Assembly (NCBI GenBank): GCA_013399115.1
Contig: VXAA01001513.1
Coordinates: 236,588 to 300,587 of the forward strand
Source: Anseranas semipalmata
Lineage: Eukaryota > Chordata > Aves > Anseriformes > Anseranatidae
Reading direction: 5' to 3'
Length of the DNA stretch: 64,000 bases
Part shown: positions 37,979 to 50,382 of the stretch, piece after piece
How positions within the stretch are numbered: the stretch's first letter is position 1
How the letters are laid out: each line of letters begins with the position of its first letter
The notes under the pieces: generated by a model
What the model saw: only the letters and a program-made list of their open reading frames with translations
Database searches by the model: none
Told to the model about the DNA's origin: nothing
Translations under genes and position numbers: made by a program

Positions 37979-38504
37979 ATAGAATCATAGAATCGAATCA
38001 TAGGTTTGTGTTGGAAGGGACCTTAAAGCCCACCTGGTTCCAACCCCCTGCCTTGGGGAGGTTGCAGAGCAGGTTGCCCAGGGCCCCATCCAACCCGGCC
38101 AACACCTCCAGGGATGGGGCACCCACAGCTTCTCTGGGCAGCCTGTTCCATGGCCTCACCGCCCTCTGAGTGAAGAGTTTCCTCCTAACATCTAATCTAA
38201 ATCTCCCCTCTTTTAGTTTAAAATCATTCCCCCTTGTCCTATCACTATCTGCCCATGTAAAAAGTCACTCTCCAACCTATTTATAAGCCCCCTTTATGTA
38301 CTGAAAGGCCGCAATGAGGTCTTCCTGGAGCTCCTCTTCTCCAAGCCAAACAGCCACAGCTCTCTCAACCTCTCCTCATATGAGACATGCTCCAGTTGCT
38401 CAATCATCTTCAAGGCCCTTTGTGACCTATTAAGTCTCTAACATTCCTGTACTGGGCAGCCCAGAACTGGACCTAGCACCCCAGCTATGTCTCACCAGTG
38501 CTGA
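37979..38504 (-). mobile_element. CR1 LINE fragment B, minus strand
   Basis: It starts at its 3' end with repeated octamers (ATAGAATCATAGAATCGAAT) and the GTTGGAAGGGACCTTAAAGC block, and runs through CCTCCAGGGATGGGGCACCC, AATCTAAATCTCCCCTCTTT, ACTGAAAGGCCGCAATGAGG, GAGCTCCTCTTCTCCAAGCC and GTCTCACCAGTGCTGA. About 525 nt are kept, the longest and best-preserved CR1 in the window. The well-kept octamers suggest it is younger than fragment A. Confidence 0.95.
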
Positions 38505-40163
38505 CTATTATAAGTTTGGAAATGCACATAAATATATGTGTAGATTGTAAAAGGAGGCAACTTGATATTTTATGTTTTTGTGCTACTGATTGTTATATCA
38601 CCAATCAAATTTCAGAGATCTTTAACAGGAAAAAGAGCAATTTGATTCTTTAATTTCTACTTTTGAGAAGATTATTAGACCTAACAAACTGTGTGTGTTT
38701 CAACCTTGTATTAATCTATTTAGTTATTGCTGAAGGCAAACACCTCTGCATTATGCTGCTCTCAAACCCACAGCAAAGGAGCACACCTTGCTCCAGTTCA
38801 CCACACAGGTGCAGGAGACCAGATGACTGGTGTCTACGTGAGACATGAGAAACACAGAATGAAGCTGTGAAATAATACTGACAAGCATTAGTGCTACTGA
38901 CAACAAACCAGCTGTCTCCCTGTTATGAAGCTTTATTTTGTACATCACAGGTGGGCCATGTTAAGGTTCATGATCTGACAGCTGGAAGTACAGTCTCTTG
39001 AGAAGATGCAGGAGGCCATGTGGTTTAGACAAAGCAACAGAGCAACTTTTGCAAAGGAAAATTAGGTAGTTCAGAGCAGGTTAGTCTGAGGTGGATTTAG
39101 GGTCCTTTGAAGCAGGAAAGGAGTTAGCTGCAGAAATGGTTGTTGCTTTCTGATTTAGGGCAGACCATTAAATTGTAGCTAATGTGACAAAACTGGAAAA
39201 GGTGAGCAGCTGGAGGCAAAATGACCTGTTCACTGACATGTAAACTTGAATAGTTATATACACCACTGTGAAGAATAGACAGCAATATGAAAGCACTGGT
39301 AGCAAGACCAGACCAGCCTATTGGCCTGACATTCTTGGGGTTTGTGAACATGGAGGTGGTTTATCCCGGTCCACGGAGATTCAGGTGCTCAAACTGCAAC
39401 GTATTGGCAAACTCAGGGTGTTCCCATGTTCACCCATTCATGACCACGTTCAGGTCATCCCTTACAATCTTCCAGTCTCTACCCAAGTTGGTAACATCTC
39501 CACTTACCCCAGTAGCTGCTTATTTTCCTTGCTGATTCTCACATCTCTTTTATCTTTCCAAGAAAACTTGGAATCACACAGTGGCAACATTTCTTCTTCT
39601 TACTACTTTCTTCGATGTTGCCAGTGTGTTCAATCACAGGTAACTTCTGCTAATTCTTTCATGACAGCTACAGGCTACCTGGCCTACAAATTCTCACACT
39701 AAATATATCCCTTCCCTCTCTTGTGACAGTTTGTGTCAGAGGCAGATCTGTGCTCTAAAAATCAAGCTTCTGCATTTATTATCACCAGGCATTTTAAGCC
39801 AATCTTGCAGCAAAGTTCACATTGCATTGTGCAATGGGATGAAGATTCCTCCATCCAATGGGATAAAGGGAGAAGGTCCTCAGCAGAGGGTCAGTGCTGT
39901 AGCACCTGTAACAACGGCTTGTACATGGCTGTATTATTTGAAGGGAAGGACATTTCTACCACCCAAGGATCCTAATAAAGGAGAGATACTCAAACAGGAA
40001 CATCAGTGAAGAGGAAACAGCTGGGTCATTAAGGCCAATCCCTGCAACCAGCCAGCTGTACCACAGACATCTTGCCTGGCAGGATGCCCCAGATGTCCTC
40101 TCGATGCAGCACTAAATTGTACAGAACAGCTCCAGCCACTCTAACCTTTAAGATTATTTTATC

Positions 40164-40182
40164 AAAAAAAAAAAAAAAAAAA
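40164..40182 (+). repeat. Poly(A)19
   Basis: Nineteen A bases, the longest gap-free A run in the window. No retroposed gene body is recognisable upstream. Confidence 0.9.
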
Positions 40183-42244
40183 TCCTTATAAAGGACTATT
40201 GGCGAGACCAAGAGATATCACCAAAATCCTCTGGTACAGGGGAAACCTTGCAAATACTGTCAAAGCAAGGATGTTTTAAACACAGCTCCCAGGTGACAGA
40301 CTTGGCTCCAGCTCTGCTCCATGAAAAAGCAACTGGGCAGCCCTGCAGGAGTAGTCAGCCTGGGTCTAAACCCACCTCTTCCAATTAACCCAGCCTTGGT
40401 CACAGGCGGAGCTCCAGAAATAGATGACCTATTCACATTCCTCCCTCTTCATATGTCTAACTTCCAGTGCCAAAGTGACTTTTCCTGTAGTGATCACCAT
40501 ACTAGGTGAAAGCATCCTTCAGCATCCTTCAGCGCTGCAATATCTGCATCCTATGTATTGACTCTCTGCTCTGTGCACCTTTACTAGCAGAGAGCAACGC
40601 AGCAGCAGGGGCCCATGGTCCAAGTCAAACCTATCCAATGTTACATCAACACCCCCAGCATCAGATGGCTGCTGCTGTGGTTTTATCTTTATTCTAAGGA
40701 TTGTATATTTAAGCTGGGATTCAAATCCTCATGGAGTGCAAAACCATGTCAGCATCACTGCTCTGGTCTACACTGAGTGAAGATATATCTTTGACTCTTT
40801 ATTGTAATGTAATCTTCAATATCTATTCCTTTTGTAGTAAAGCTTTCATTCTTTTTTTTTTTTTCATCTTATTCTGTTTTTAGTAGCAGAAACCTATTAG
40901 CAGAATGCCTTGCCATATGTAGCACAAGGGCTGGATAACAGATTCAACACAGATACATTTTTTAATCAACTTTATGTAAGCCTAACAGATTGAAATACCA
41001 CTTTTATTACAGTATTTAGTTTTCAGGATTCCCAAAATAATTATTAAGAAGGTCTGTAATTTTACCATAAACCCCATAATTATTCCTTAGGGATGTCTGT
41101 TAGTATCTGAACATTTTTATAATTATTGAGAAGTAAATACTGAAATGTACCATATAAAGAAGACATAACTATTAAAATAACATAGTATGATGACTTCTAT
41201 AGTAAGCCTAGCTCACATGCGGTGAGATAATACCTGCAATCTAGATTTCTCTTAAATAAAACTTAAGAAATCAACATACATAAATGTTAGATAGAGTGTT
41301 TCCCTTTCCACCTTTCCCTCACTGAAGAGTTTTAATCAACTTGCTGATATTTTCCAATCTGAATAGCTCAGGAAAATCTCATTCACGCTGGTTGTGAAGC
41401 ATCATTGCAGAGACATAAAATGGATGCCTGGTAATAAGGTTCTCACCATCTATGACAATATTTTAAAGGCAAAGGCACTTTCTTGCTGGCAAAGTATGAA
41501 TCGCACTGCAGTTATCTTCTCACAGTCCTGGAGAGCCATGCAGACACCTTGATCTACCCAGATCACCCCTAACATTACACAGCCTGTTTTCAAACCTGTA
41601 CCGAAGTAAAAAACTCCCTGAACCTCACATGGGCTGTGACTTAAAATGCAAAGCAAAGGTGTGGAAAAAGAGAGAGTTGAAGCAGTCAGGAGCTTGTTTG
41701 TCCCTGGCTGCTCATCTGAGGTTTCAAAATTGCAGTCGTACCCTTTCCTTTTCGTGAATGAACACTTAGTTCTCTTTCTACCTCTCAGTATCTCTCACTG
41801 AGAATAATGTAGGATACGGATATAAGTGTAATCATCTGCATGAAAAATCACTGCAGCTCACCTCTGGTCAAGTTTCCTCACTGTTCAAAGAAAGTAATTT
41901 TTTAATTTGTTTATGACAGTGATCTATCAGAAGTGTATGAGCTGTTAATGAATTCTTGTAAAAAAAAGGGGTTGCATTTTTGCTTCACTCTTCATCCACT
42001 GCACAGTAGTGATGAACTAAATACAATGTTCAAGAAAAACACAATGCAATATCTCGCTTTCTTCTCCTTCAAAAGAACCAACACAGTTGTACAAAGTAAG
42101 AATTCCTAAAAAAGAGGTCAGTTTGTACTCTGTGAATAGAAAGCTGCTCATATATAGCACATTACACTGGACAGTAAGGGCTATTCATTTTATCAATGAC
42201 CAGATCAAAGTGCCATATCCATCTGCTTTAAAAATATAACAACC

Positions 42245-42279
42245 AAAATAAATAAAGAAATAAAGAAATAAATAAATGA
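42245..42279. repeat. (AAAT)n / (AAAG)n mixed microsatellite
   Basis: Tetranucleotide units AAAT interspersed with AAAG. Confidence 0.85.
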
Positions 42280-42862
42280 AGTAGCATCATGTTCAATTGG
42301 ATTAAATAAAATGTTTGTACAGTGACATACAGGATTGTCAGCATCAGTCCAAGCTTGGGTGAAAGGAACATTGATTGGACAAAGACACCCAAAAAGGCCA
42401 CTGCAGTTATCTAGTTGCCTCCCCCAAGCAGAAATGGAGCCCCAAGCTGAAAACCTGTAAGAAAGGACTCAGAAAAATTCCCAAATAAGCAAGGTTCTTG
42501 TACCTCTAGCCTGGGATATTTTATTCTTCATTTTTTAAGAATCTTCTTTTAAGCCATTTCACCTAGCAGCTGCCATGGCTCCTGGAAGAAAATGGAAATG
42601 AGACTATTGCATGTAACCACATGGCAAACAAGAGGGTTGAGATCTAGTCCAGGAAATGTAGGATCAGGTGGATCCACCAGATAACACAGGAGAGAAAAAT
42701 GTATCCACAAGACACTGTACTCCTGAAGACCTAAACATGGTCTCAGTGCTCCTCAGTGTGTACCCATCAGAGTCATAAACCACAGGAAGCCAGAAGACTG
42801 CTGTTATATTTGGTCTCTTTGTTGCTGCACATCCCCTTTTTTCCCTCTAATCTAATCTAAAG

Positions 42863-42880
42863 AAAAAAAAAAAAAAAAAA
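42863..42880 (+). repeat. Poly(A)18
   Basis: Eighteen A bases preceded by a short TCTAATCTAA duplication. No source element is visible. Confidence 0.9.
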
Positions 42881-45797
42881 GCATCTCCAGCATCCTTGTT
42901 TCAATTTTCACTCCCATGCTACCCACCTGGTCATGGCTTTTCACTTCTTTCTCACTTCATTCTCAGTTCTCTCCATGCATAGAGTTCAGTACCTGAGCAC
43001 CAATATGGTTTATGGGTAGAGATAAAAAATAGATTTAATCATGTCCATTAACTTCTCTAGAAACACACACTGACATACTCTATTAACTGTTCCTCTGCAG
43101 ACATTTTTCATTTACAGCGTCTAATCCCTGATTCTAAGGCATTTAATTACTCTCACTTTGTTATAAGATCCTACTAAATCTCTTGACTTATGCAATGCAC
43201 CATAAATAAGACCTTTTTTCCACATTGCCTGGTTACTTTACGATTGCACAAGTTTGTTGAAGACATATGCATAAATTTTTATTGGACTTAATAGTCCACT
43301 TCATACCTTTCTTGTGTACTGTTTTCCCCATGAATCAGAACTGGCAATCACTGTCCCAAGTATCACACAATGTAATTACCTACAATATTAGTCTCCATGA
43401 GTATTACTCTCTCTTTTTTCTTTTTTTCTTTTTTGCACAGTCTTAATGTTATGAGTGTTCATACATGAGTTATTGGGATTATTTGCAAAATAGGATTAAG
43501 ACTCGAGGCAAGATTTATTTGGAAAATTACTCATCAGTCTACCAAGGAAGAAGGTCAGGAACTTCATTAAAATAGATTAATGTAGAACAACTGTTATCTA
43601 GTAAGACTAGAAGCCTAGAGGACCTTCTTGCTTACTGCAGAAATACTCCTCTAACATGCATTATTTGTGAAAGCAACACAAGCTGCTTGAGAAACACTGC
43701 AGCCGCAGCCTGGAACATGACAGGAGATATATTCTCTTTAGCCACTACAGCCATTGATAAATTAGTTCTTGCTTGAAATTGGCATTCTGTCAGTAAGCTG
43801 AAGGGGACTGCAGCAAGTGCTACAATTAGTGCTCCCCACGGAGCGAAGGCAATGACAGTGTGCCTGCCTGTGAAGCTGCTGAGAATTCCTGGGCTGGTTT
43901 ATTATGCAGCCTTTACGGCTTATCCACTCCACTCCAGGCTCCAGGGAACAGCCTGGATAATAATTCTGTAACTTGAGTACTTAACCTGCTTGCTTAGTTT
44001 GCAAAGCCAAGTCTTCATAAAGGAGTGACTCATGGGGAGTCCCACTCAGAGACAGGTTGAGAAGCATACGTTGAGCGTTATGAGCAGAATTAGTATTGCG
44101 GTGATTTCATTTCTCCTTTTCTGCCTTCTGTTAACCATTTCAGGCAGGTAACTCCCAACATCTGCTCTCCCATTCCCTGAAACTAACCAAATTTAAACAA
44201 AGCTAACAATAAAAAAACACAAGAGATCTGACAGAACATTTGCACACATATGCACACATGGGATTTTACCATAGGTGGTCTCAAAAAAAGAGGCGTAGAG
44301 CTTTTAAAATGCAGGCAGACCTGAAATGGCTCTGCTACATTTGTGTTCCTGCAGTCCAATGGGTGACAAATTCTAGTGGGTAGTTGCAGCTTCTGGAATA
44401 GTATCTGCCTCTCTTCCTTGTCCTTGATGAGTGATACAGGCCACAGGCTGAAATTTGTTATAAAGATTTATTACCAAAAATCTTTCCTTCACACTACCTG
44501 TCTCTTCTTTTTCTAACTATTGAAATGGTGTTTTATTTTGAAGTACTAAATGTCACTAGGAAAAATGTAAAGACAGGCAAATAGAACTGTAATTTTATTA
44601 GTTTTGTAATTGTAATTATAAAAAAGGCAGGTATTGACTGAGATTTATAATGTGAGATTAAGGCATGACCTACTTGAAAGGAGTAGAAATTCAGGTCTTT
44701 ACCCAAGCCAGCACTTGTTTAGGACTAACTTTGGGATGACTTGGGAAAGATTTAAGCTCACTTTGTGCTACAGCGAAGGAAGATTTATAAAAGACCAAGA
44801 GTCTGTTTCTAATAAGAAATGTCTGATAACTGTCATCAGGTGAATATGCTAAGATTTGAGAGGTGGTGACTTCTTCTGACTACTTTTTAGCTGGGTCAGA
44901 ATGATCAAATACTTTTTCTCTTCCACAGCTCCATCTGTGTCCCTTTTTGGTCAGCATCTCCACCATACAGATCTCTGCATTTCTCACTGCTTCTCCTTAG
45001 GCAAAATTTGTTCCAAAGAATACAAACTGGAAATACAGATGTAACTTCCAATGCATGTCATCTGAAGGAATAGGCTCCCTCCCGTTTTTAGAGGTAATCT
45101 GAATATAATCAAAATAATTTGATTTATCATACAAATGCTATATTAAAATATTGTTTGGATTCCCCGTCTTAAAAACAGGGCTGTCGCATTTTATTATGAA
45201 GCCTTTATTTAAATTTAAGCCCACAGAAATAGAAGAACTCAGTCAGAAATGCTGTTAACAGCGCCACTGAACATTCACATATTTCTTGTATGCCAAGGCA
45301 GCACAGAAGGAGCACAAGTCAATTAAACTCTTCTTCCCCTTCCACTTTCCCAGTGTAACCCAAAGGTTATATTTTTACATTTTTTTGAAGAATTTTCATA
45401 TGCTCAGAACACATTCAGTACGAGCACTGATCTCTCTCTGGAGGCTGCAGGCTTCGTTCACGCAGGGCACAGTTGAGGCTTTAACCCTTCATATCTGCAC
45501 ATGCAATATTTACAGCTGGTTTTTAGGCCATTATGTGGCTCAGGAAAAATACTGGTGCTGCCAGTGGTGTATGACATCTCACTCCAGTATGGCTGATACC
45601 AGTGCAGACCTATGCCTTGACTGTCCTTTCTGCATGATGAGCAACAGCCTGTAGTGTTGTCAGCCACATGATGGAAGGGCATAGAGAAGACAGAACCAGA
45701 CTCTTCCCAGATGTGCACAGTAGAAGGATGAGGGAAACAGCATAAATTGCAGCCTGGGGGGGTTACAATTAGGTATAAGGATTATTTTTTTCATTGT

Positions 45798-45977
45798 GAT
45801 GGTCAAGAAAACTGGAACAGGGGCCTGAAGAGGTGAAGAAATATTTTGGAGATACTCAAGATTCAACTGGATATGTCCCTTAGCAACCAGATCTAATCAG
45901 GTCTGCTTTGAGAAGGGGTTGTGCCTGAGAACTCCAGAGATCCCTTCCAGCCTAAATTACTCTGTGATTCTATAAAA
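45798..45977 (+). mobile_element. CR1 LINE 3' fragment, plus strand
   Basis: Contains AACTGGAACAGG, TTTGGAGATACTCAAGATTC, AACTGGATATG, TGCTTTGAGAAGGGGTTGTG, CCAGAGATCCCTTCCAGCCT and the CR1 terminus CTCTGTGATTCTATAA. The canonical GGACTAGATGACCTCC part is degraded (GCCTGAGAACTCC). About 180 nt, with the true 3' end preserved. Confidence 0.88.
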
Positions 45978-48684
45978 ACCATCACCACTGGAAACATGAG
46001 TTAGCTACTTGTGGAGGAGAATAAACTGATCAAATCCCTTAGTGGGTTTTTCAGGGTGCCTCAGGACTTAGACTTCGGGGAAACACAACCCAGGGGTTAG
46101 CTGTGAGCGTATTTAACATACGAAACAGCACCCAAATGAGCACATAGCAGCAACTCCTATCTGCATTTTATATAAAATCCTGATGCACTTGCAGAGGAAG
46201 CAGGAGATCCCAAAGGGAGTATTTACACTCTGCAAACACTTGCAAAAGGATGAAGCTCACTAAGATAAGGTCCAACTCCCTCTCCCTGCCTCCTCACCTA
46301 TCCCACTTTATCAAATCATTTTATGAAACAAGAAAAGGTAAAACCTTGCCATACACTTATGTACACCTCAGTAGGGTGTTGTTCTGAAAGGAGGAAAAAA
46401 AAAATTGAATATTCATAAAATAACATGAACATTCATAACTTGATTTCTGCAGCCTATCGGATGTTATTTTAATCACTAAGGAGAAAGTGGTTTCCCTAAC
46501 AACAGCTCCTTTCATTTGCCTTGTCCATGTGATGGCTGCAGAGATCTGTCCTTCTTGTTCTGACTAAGGATCCTGATTTTTCAATGAGATACTTTCCTCT
46601 CTCTTTTTGACATTAGTAGGATATATTATTTGAATGTATTGTTTAATACAGTAGCAAATATAAGTGACAGATTTGGAGCAGGACTGTGTGTGCTTGGCAG
46701 TACAAAGAATTACACAGGAAAAGGAGATATCCCCAACCACAAAGGAATTAAAATCTGAGCAATAATGTAATAATGCAGGTAAATGAAGCATACAAAATAT
46801 TAAGATAATTTTGGTCAACATCATAAGCCAAGGTCCATTTAAGCTTTTGCCTTATGGTCATGCAGTTTTGTAGATATTATAGCAAAGGCAAGGACTAAGG
46901 AGCATATGATGATTGAAGTCCTCCCTGCTCCTTATCCTTTGTTTATCTGGACCCTCTCTGCATGCTGGGTTTCCAAGTTCCTGACACAATCCAGTTGAAA
47001 CTATTCAGTGCCCAATAGCCAAAATATCCCTGCTTCTTCTTTCAAACACTCTGCATCTTGTTCACAGAACTCCACAACCAAAACTTAGGCTTCTCTCTCT
47101 GTAAAATACCACTCTGGTGGAATTTGGGTATTGTCTGGGTGATGTGTCATGCAAGATACTCTAGAAAACGTACAGAGGACCCTGTCCATCAATGTGATGA
47201 GACTGGGGAACGCTCTACGTTACTGGTGACCTCTGAATTACTGGTCAGTCCTGTTCAAGAATGACATATTTTTACCACTACAGAGGTGACCAACCAGTTG
47301 GAAAATCTGTTGGATGGTAGGACTCAACAGAATACTTCCACTGTCTTAATTAGGCCAATATTCAAAGCTGGTTAGATCAGAAATCATTCAAATTATTAAA
47401 CCACCTGGTCCTTACTCTGGTCATGCTTAGAATTCCCTGGAACCAGACCAATCATACAAAATCCATCTATCCTGAAGTCATTGGATGTTGGGTCTGGCAA
47501 AATGAAAGGGCAATGCATTTTTTAATAAATTTATCCAGAAGGGGAAAAAGCAAAACAAAACAAAGAAACAGAAAACCAGAAGGGAATTGAATTATTTAAA
47601 TTAAAGTAAAATGCTGAGACAAGAACTAATAGTGTTTGAACAGGCCAGAAGAACTTCTGGGCTAGAAATAACAAAATGCTTCAGCTTACTTCCTGGGGGA
47701 GTATCAGCATGTGTAGTAAGTCAGAGTGCTTGTAGTTAGACAATGAAGTTTGACAAGTTTTCTGAAAGAGATTATAACACACAGTTGCCCAAAAACTAAA
47801 GGGAAGGAGTGGAAGGACTAGATTTCTCTGCTAGTTTAGATCTGCTGTGTTCTATGTGTATCTGTTGAGTATAAGTGTAACTTAATGCACAATCCCCCTT
47901 TGCACAGTGCTTTCCTCTATGCCAGTGCAGTGCACTTAATAAATTATAAATAACAGTAATAATTTCTGAGATTCCTGTTTCATTTTGCATTTATTTATTG
48001 GCTTTTCCCATAAGGACTGACTTGCTGGAGCTGGGAGATAAGCTTGTTAGAAACCATAGCACAATACTTTGAACACATGATTTATGTGTTTTCAGGCCAC
48101 TACTGGGTAATCAGCTTATTCTGGATTCCATCCAGCCAACTTTGCTTGTACTTTAATCAGACCAGCTGTGATCCACCTGGACCACAGGTTTCTCAAAACT
48201 AGTCCTCGCACACTGGGCCAGATTCTCAGAGGTTTAAATTAACTTCCCACCACTGGCAACAACAGATTATTGCTGATTTACACCAGCTAAGCAATCTGTC
48301 CATCGTTCACAAGTACAGCAGAGCTAGCACCATTAATAAAAGGTGGGTAGGTAATCATTTATTTTAATGAATGGAGTTGATGCATGGTGTAATTGTTTGA
48401 ATTCATCAAAAAATATTTAGAACTTAATGTGGAAATGATGATGTGGAAATGATGTATAAGGTATTGTTAATGAAATCACTACCAATTAATTTATCCCCTG
48501 AATCAGAAAAGCACTCAGACATGGACTTTCTGTAATGAAATGCATGTACACATTGCTGAATCCTGATTTTAGAGTTATAGTTGCTTAGACAGACACAAAG
48601 AAGCTAACCTTCTTAGACTTAGATTCCTGCAAAGACATCTGCTCATCATGTTTCTGTTGTTTCTGGGAATGAAAAGGAGATTTA
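45978..48684. other. Unique non-coding stretch
   Basis: No gene was recognised. A palindromic repeat trace lies at 48215-48303 and a perfect 14-bp tandem duplication (ATGTGGAAATGATG twice) at 48427-48454. Confidence 0.5.
48215..48303. repeat. Possible palindromic sauropsid repeat remnant
   Basis: CTGGGCCAGATTCTCAGAGG at the left and GATTTACACCAGCTAAGCAA then TCTGTCC at the right resemble the two arms of an old palindromic element (GGGCCAGATTCTGA...TTTACACC). The middle is degraded. Family name is not asserted. Confidence 0.4.
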
Positions 48685-48892
48685 CTTTAGGTACTGGAAG
48701 GGCCTACAAGAAAGCAGGAGAGGGACCCTTTGTCAGGGAGTGTAATGGTAGGACAAGGGGTAAAGGTTTTAAACTAAAGGAGGGGAGATTTAGATTAGAT
48801 ATTAGGAAGAAATTATTTACTATGAGGGTGGTGAGGCACTGGAACAGGTAGCCCAGAGAAGCTGTGGATGCCCCATCCCTGGGAGTGCCCAA
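48685..48892 (+). mobile_element. CR1 LINE internal fragment, 3' truncated
   Basis: GGTACTGGAAGGGCCTACAA, GAAAGCAGGAGAGGGACC, TAGGACAAGGGGTAAAGG, TTTAAACTAAAGGAGGGGAG, TTAGATATTAGGAAGAAATT, GAGGCACTGGAACAGG and GATGCCCCATCCCTGGGAG follow CR1 order on the plus strand. Similarity ends near 48892, before the last 100-150 nt with the octamer tail. The absence of the 3' end is unusual, since insertion starts from that end. Confidence 0.92.
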
Positions 48893-49099
48893 TGTCACCA
48901 CCTACAACAAGAGATGTGCTGAGACCACTGGCACAACATTAACCCCAATAAAAATGAGGTCTGTAAAAGTCTTCTTAAAAGTCCTCTAGATCCTGGCAGA
49001 CTTTACAGCAATACCCTTCTCAAGAGCTGGAGTGAGCCCAGCAGCTGTCTTTCAGCGAGCTTTCAGCCTTTCTTCTTCTCCCTTCCACCGCAGTGCAGG

Positions 49100-49420
49100 G
49101 TCAGTTCTGCTCTTCATCAGCCTGGTCCTGAGCACCTCATAGCTACAACGCAGCTAGCCTTTTGGCTGGGCTCTGCTCTTTTGCCTTCTCCTTGTATCTA
49201 CTGTATTTGTACTGGTTAGTTGATCTGCTCTGATTTCACAGAGTCTGATTCCTCTGATGCCCCACAGGGTTTCTCATTGGGCTCATCTTTATTCAGCCTC
49301 CACTAGCTTCCTTTGACTGAGATGATCTGAAGATATGGATAAGAGATCAGTTTTTTATGTAGATGACATGCAGATTTATGTGAAGTTCATTCTTAATTAT
49401 TCTTTCTCTTCCTCTGTTTT
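49100..49420 (+). mobile_element. L2-like LINE reverse transcriptase fossil
   Basis: Two RT motifs are readable. APQGFSLGSSLFSLH (49259-49303) corresponds to the VPQG-S-LGP-LF-LY block. FYVDDMQIYV (49353-49382) corresponds to the catalytic F/YADD box with its TQIYL continuation. About 33 codons separate PQG and DD, as in CR1/L2-clade LINEs. Between them, LPLTEMI and RYG fit the L2-type spacer. Stops and at least one frameshift lie between the two motifs, so it is dead. After the DD box, VCLEDMEA resembles the L2 'CLEDIKAWM' segment. Assignment to L2 against another CR1-clade LINE is inferred from the spacer only. The element may reach to about 49850. Confidence 0.65.
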
Positions 49421-50351
49421 ATCAGTTTGTCTTGAGGACATGGAGGCGTAGATGTCATTTTTTTTCCCTGGTCTATATTTAATACTCCTAAAACTCGCAT
49501 CTTAATTATTAGTTTCAGGCATTGACTTAAACATGCTTCTTCTTTCTCAAAATCCGATGCATATGATAACAGTTATCACGGTTGGCTGGGACAGTGCACA
49601 GTTCATCCCTTTTCAGCACAGCACTTGTGACAGTCATAAATCATATATCCATACTGATTCCATCATTGCAACTGCACTGGCTGCAGACCTGAAAATCCAG
49701 GTTGATTTAGCCTTTGCTTTGGGTACCTGTACCCTTTCAACATGAAAATACCAGATAAATAAAAACATGGAAGTGCTTTTGCCTTTTGGTTTTTCAAACT
49801 AAAAAGATGCTACCCTGTGCTTTAATAGTTATCCAAACAGTTTTCAGGTATCCTGCACTTATTGGTATTTCAGCCCATTCCAATAACAACTTGACATCAG
49901 AACAAAACATAATGGCCACAGTTCCTTCCAACAGTAGCAAATCCCAACGATGACACCTATTTTTGGTCTTGGTGTTCAAATCACTCATAGGTGCTATAAA
50001 CTAATTCAACAAGTTATATACCTCATTCAAAAAGAGTAGCTGAGCAATATCTCAAGGTTTCTAACATATGTTATTCTTAAGAGTTTCTTTTTCTGGTAGT
50101 TTATAATGAAAACATGGATTAATGTTTCTGTTCATGTGCAGCACCGTGCTGCAGCACATTACAGCTAAAGAATTTATTTTGCAATTCCAGATGTTGAACT
50201 AACCACTAACCTGACAAATAGTGTCTGCTCAATCACGGTCACAACTCAGTGCTGAGCAGTTCTAAGCCACTCATGTTTTTTTGTGTGTTTTTTTTTGTTT
50301 GTTTTTATCTTTGTTTTTTTTGTTTATTTTTTAGGGGTTTTGTGTGTGTGT

Positions 50352-50382
<31 letters not shown>

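Larger units (their letters stand above)
38505..45797. other. Long unique stretch, candidate conserved DNA
   Basis: No gene was recognised in 7.3 kb. Contains poly(A)19 at 40164-40182, poly(A)18 at 42863-42880, AAAT/AAAG repeats at 42245-42279 and a perfect 10-bp tandem duplication at 40511-40530. A splice-like element at 39159-39201 (plus) has stops in every frame. The block 43650-44110 keeps many CpGs and is a candidate conserved element. The 144-codon frame at 39268-39702 has no known domain. Confidence 0.5.

Noticed and set aside
39159..39201. Splice-flanked 43-nt element, plus strand
   Set aside because: Acceptor and donor are fair, but all three frames have stops and nothing else suggests a transcript.
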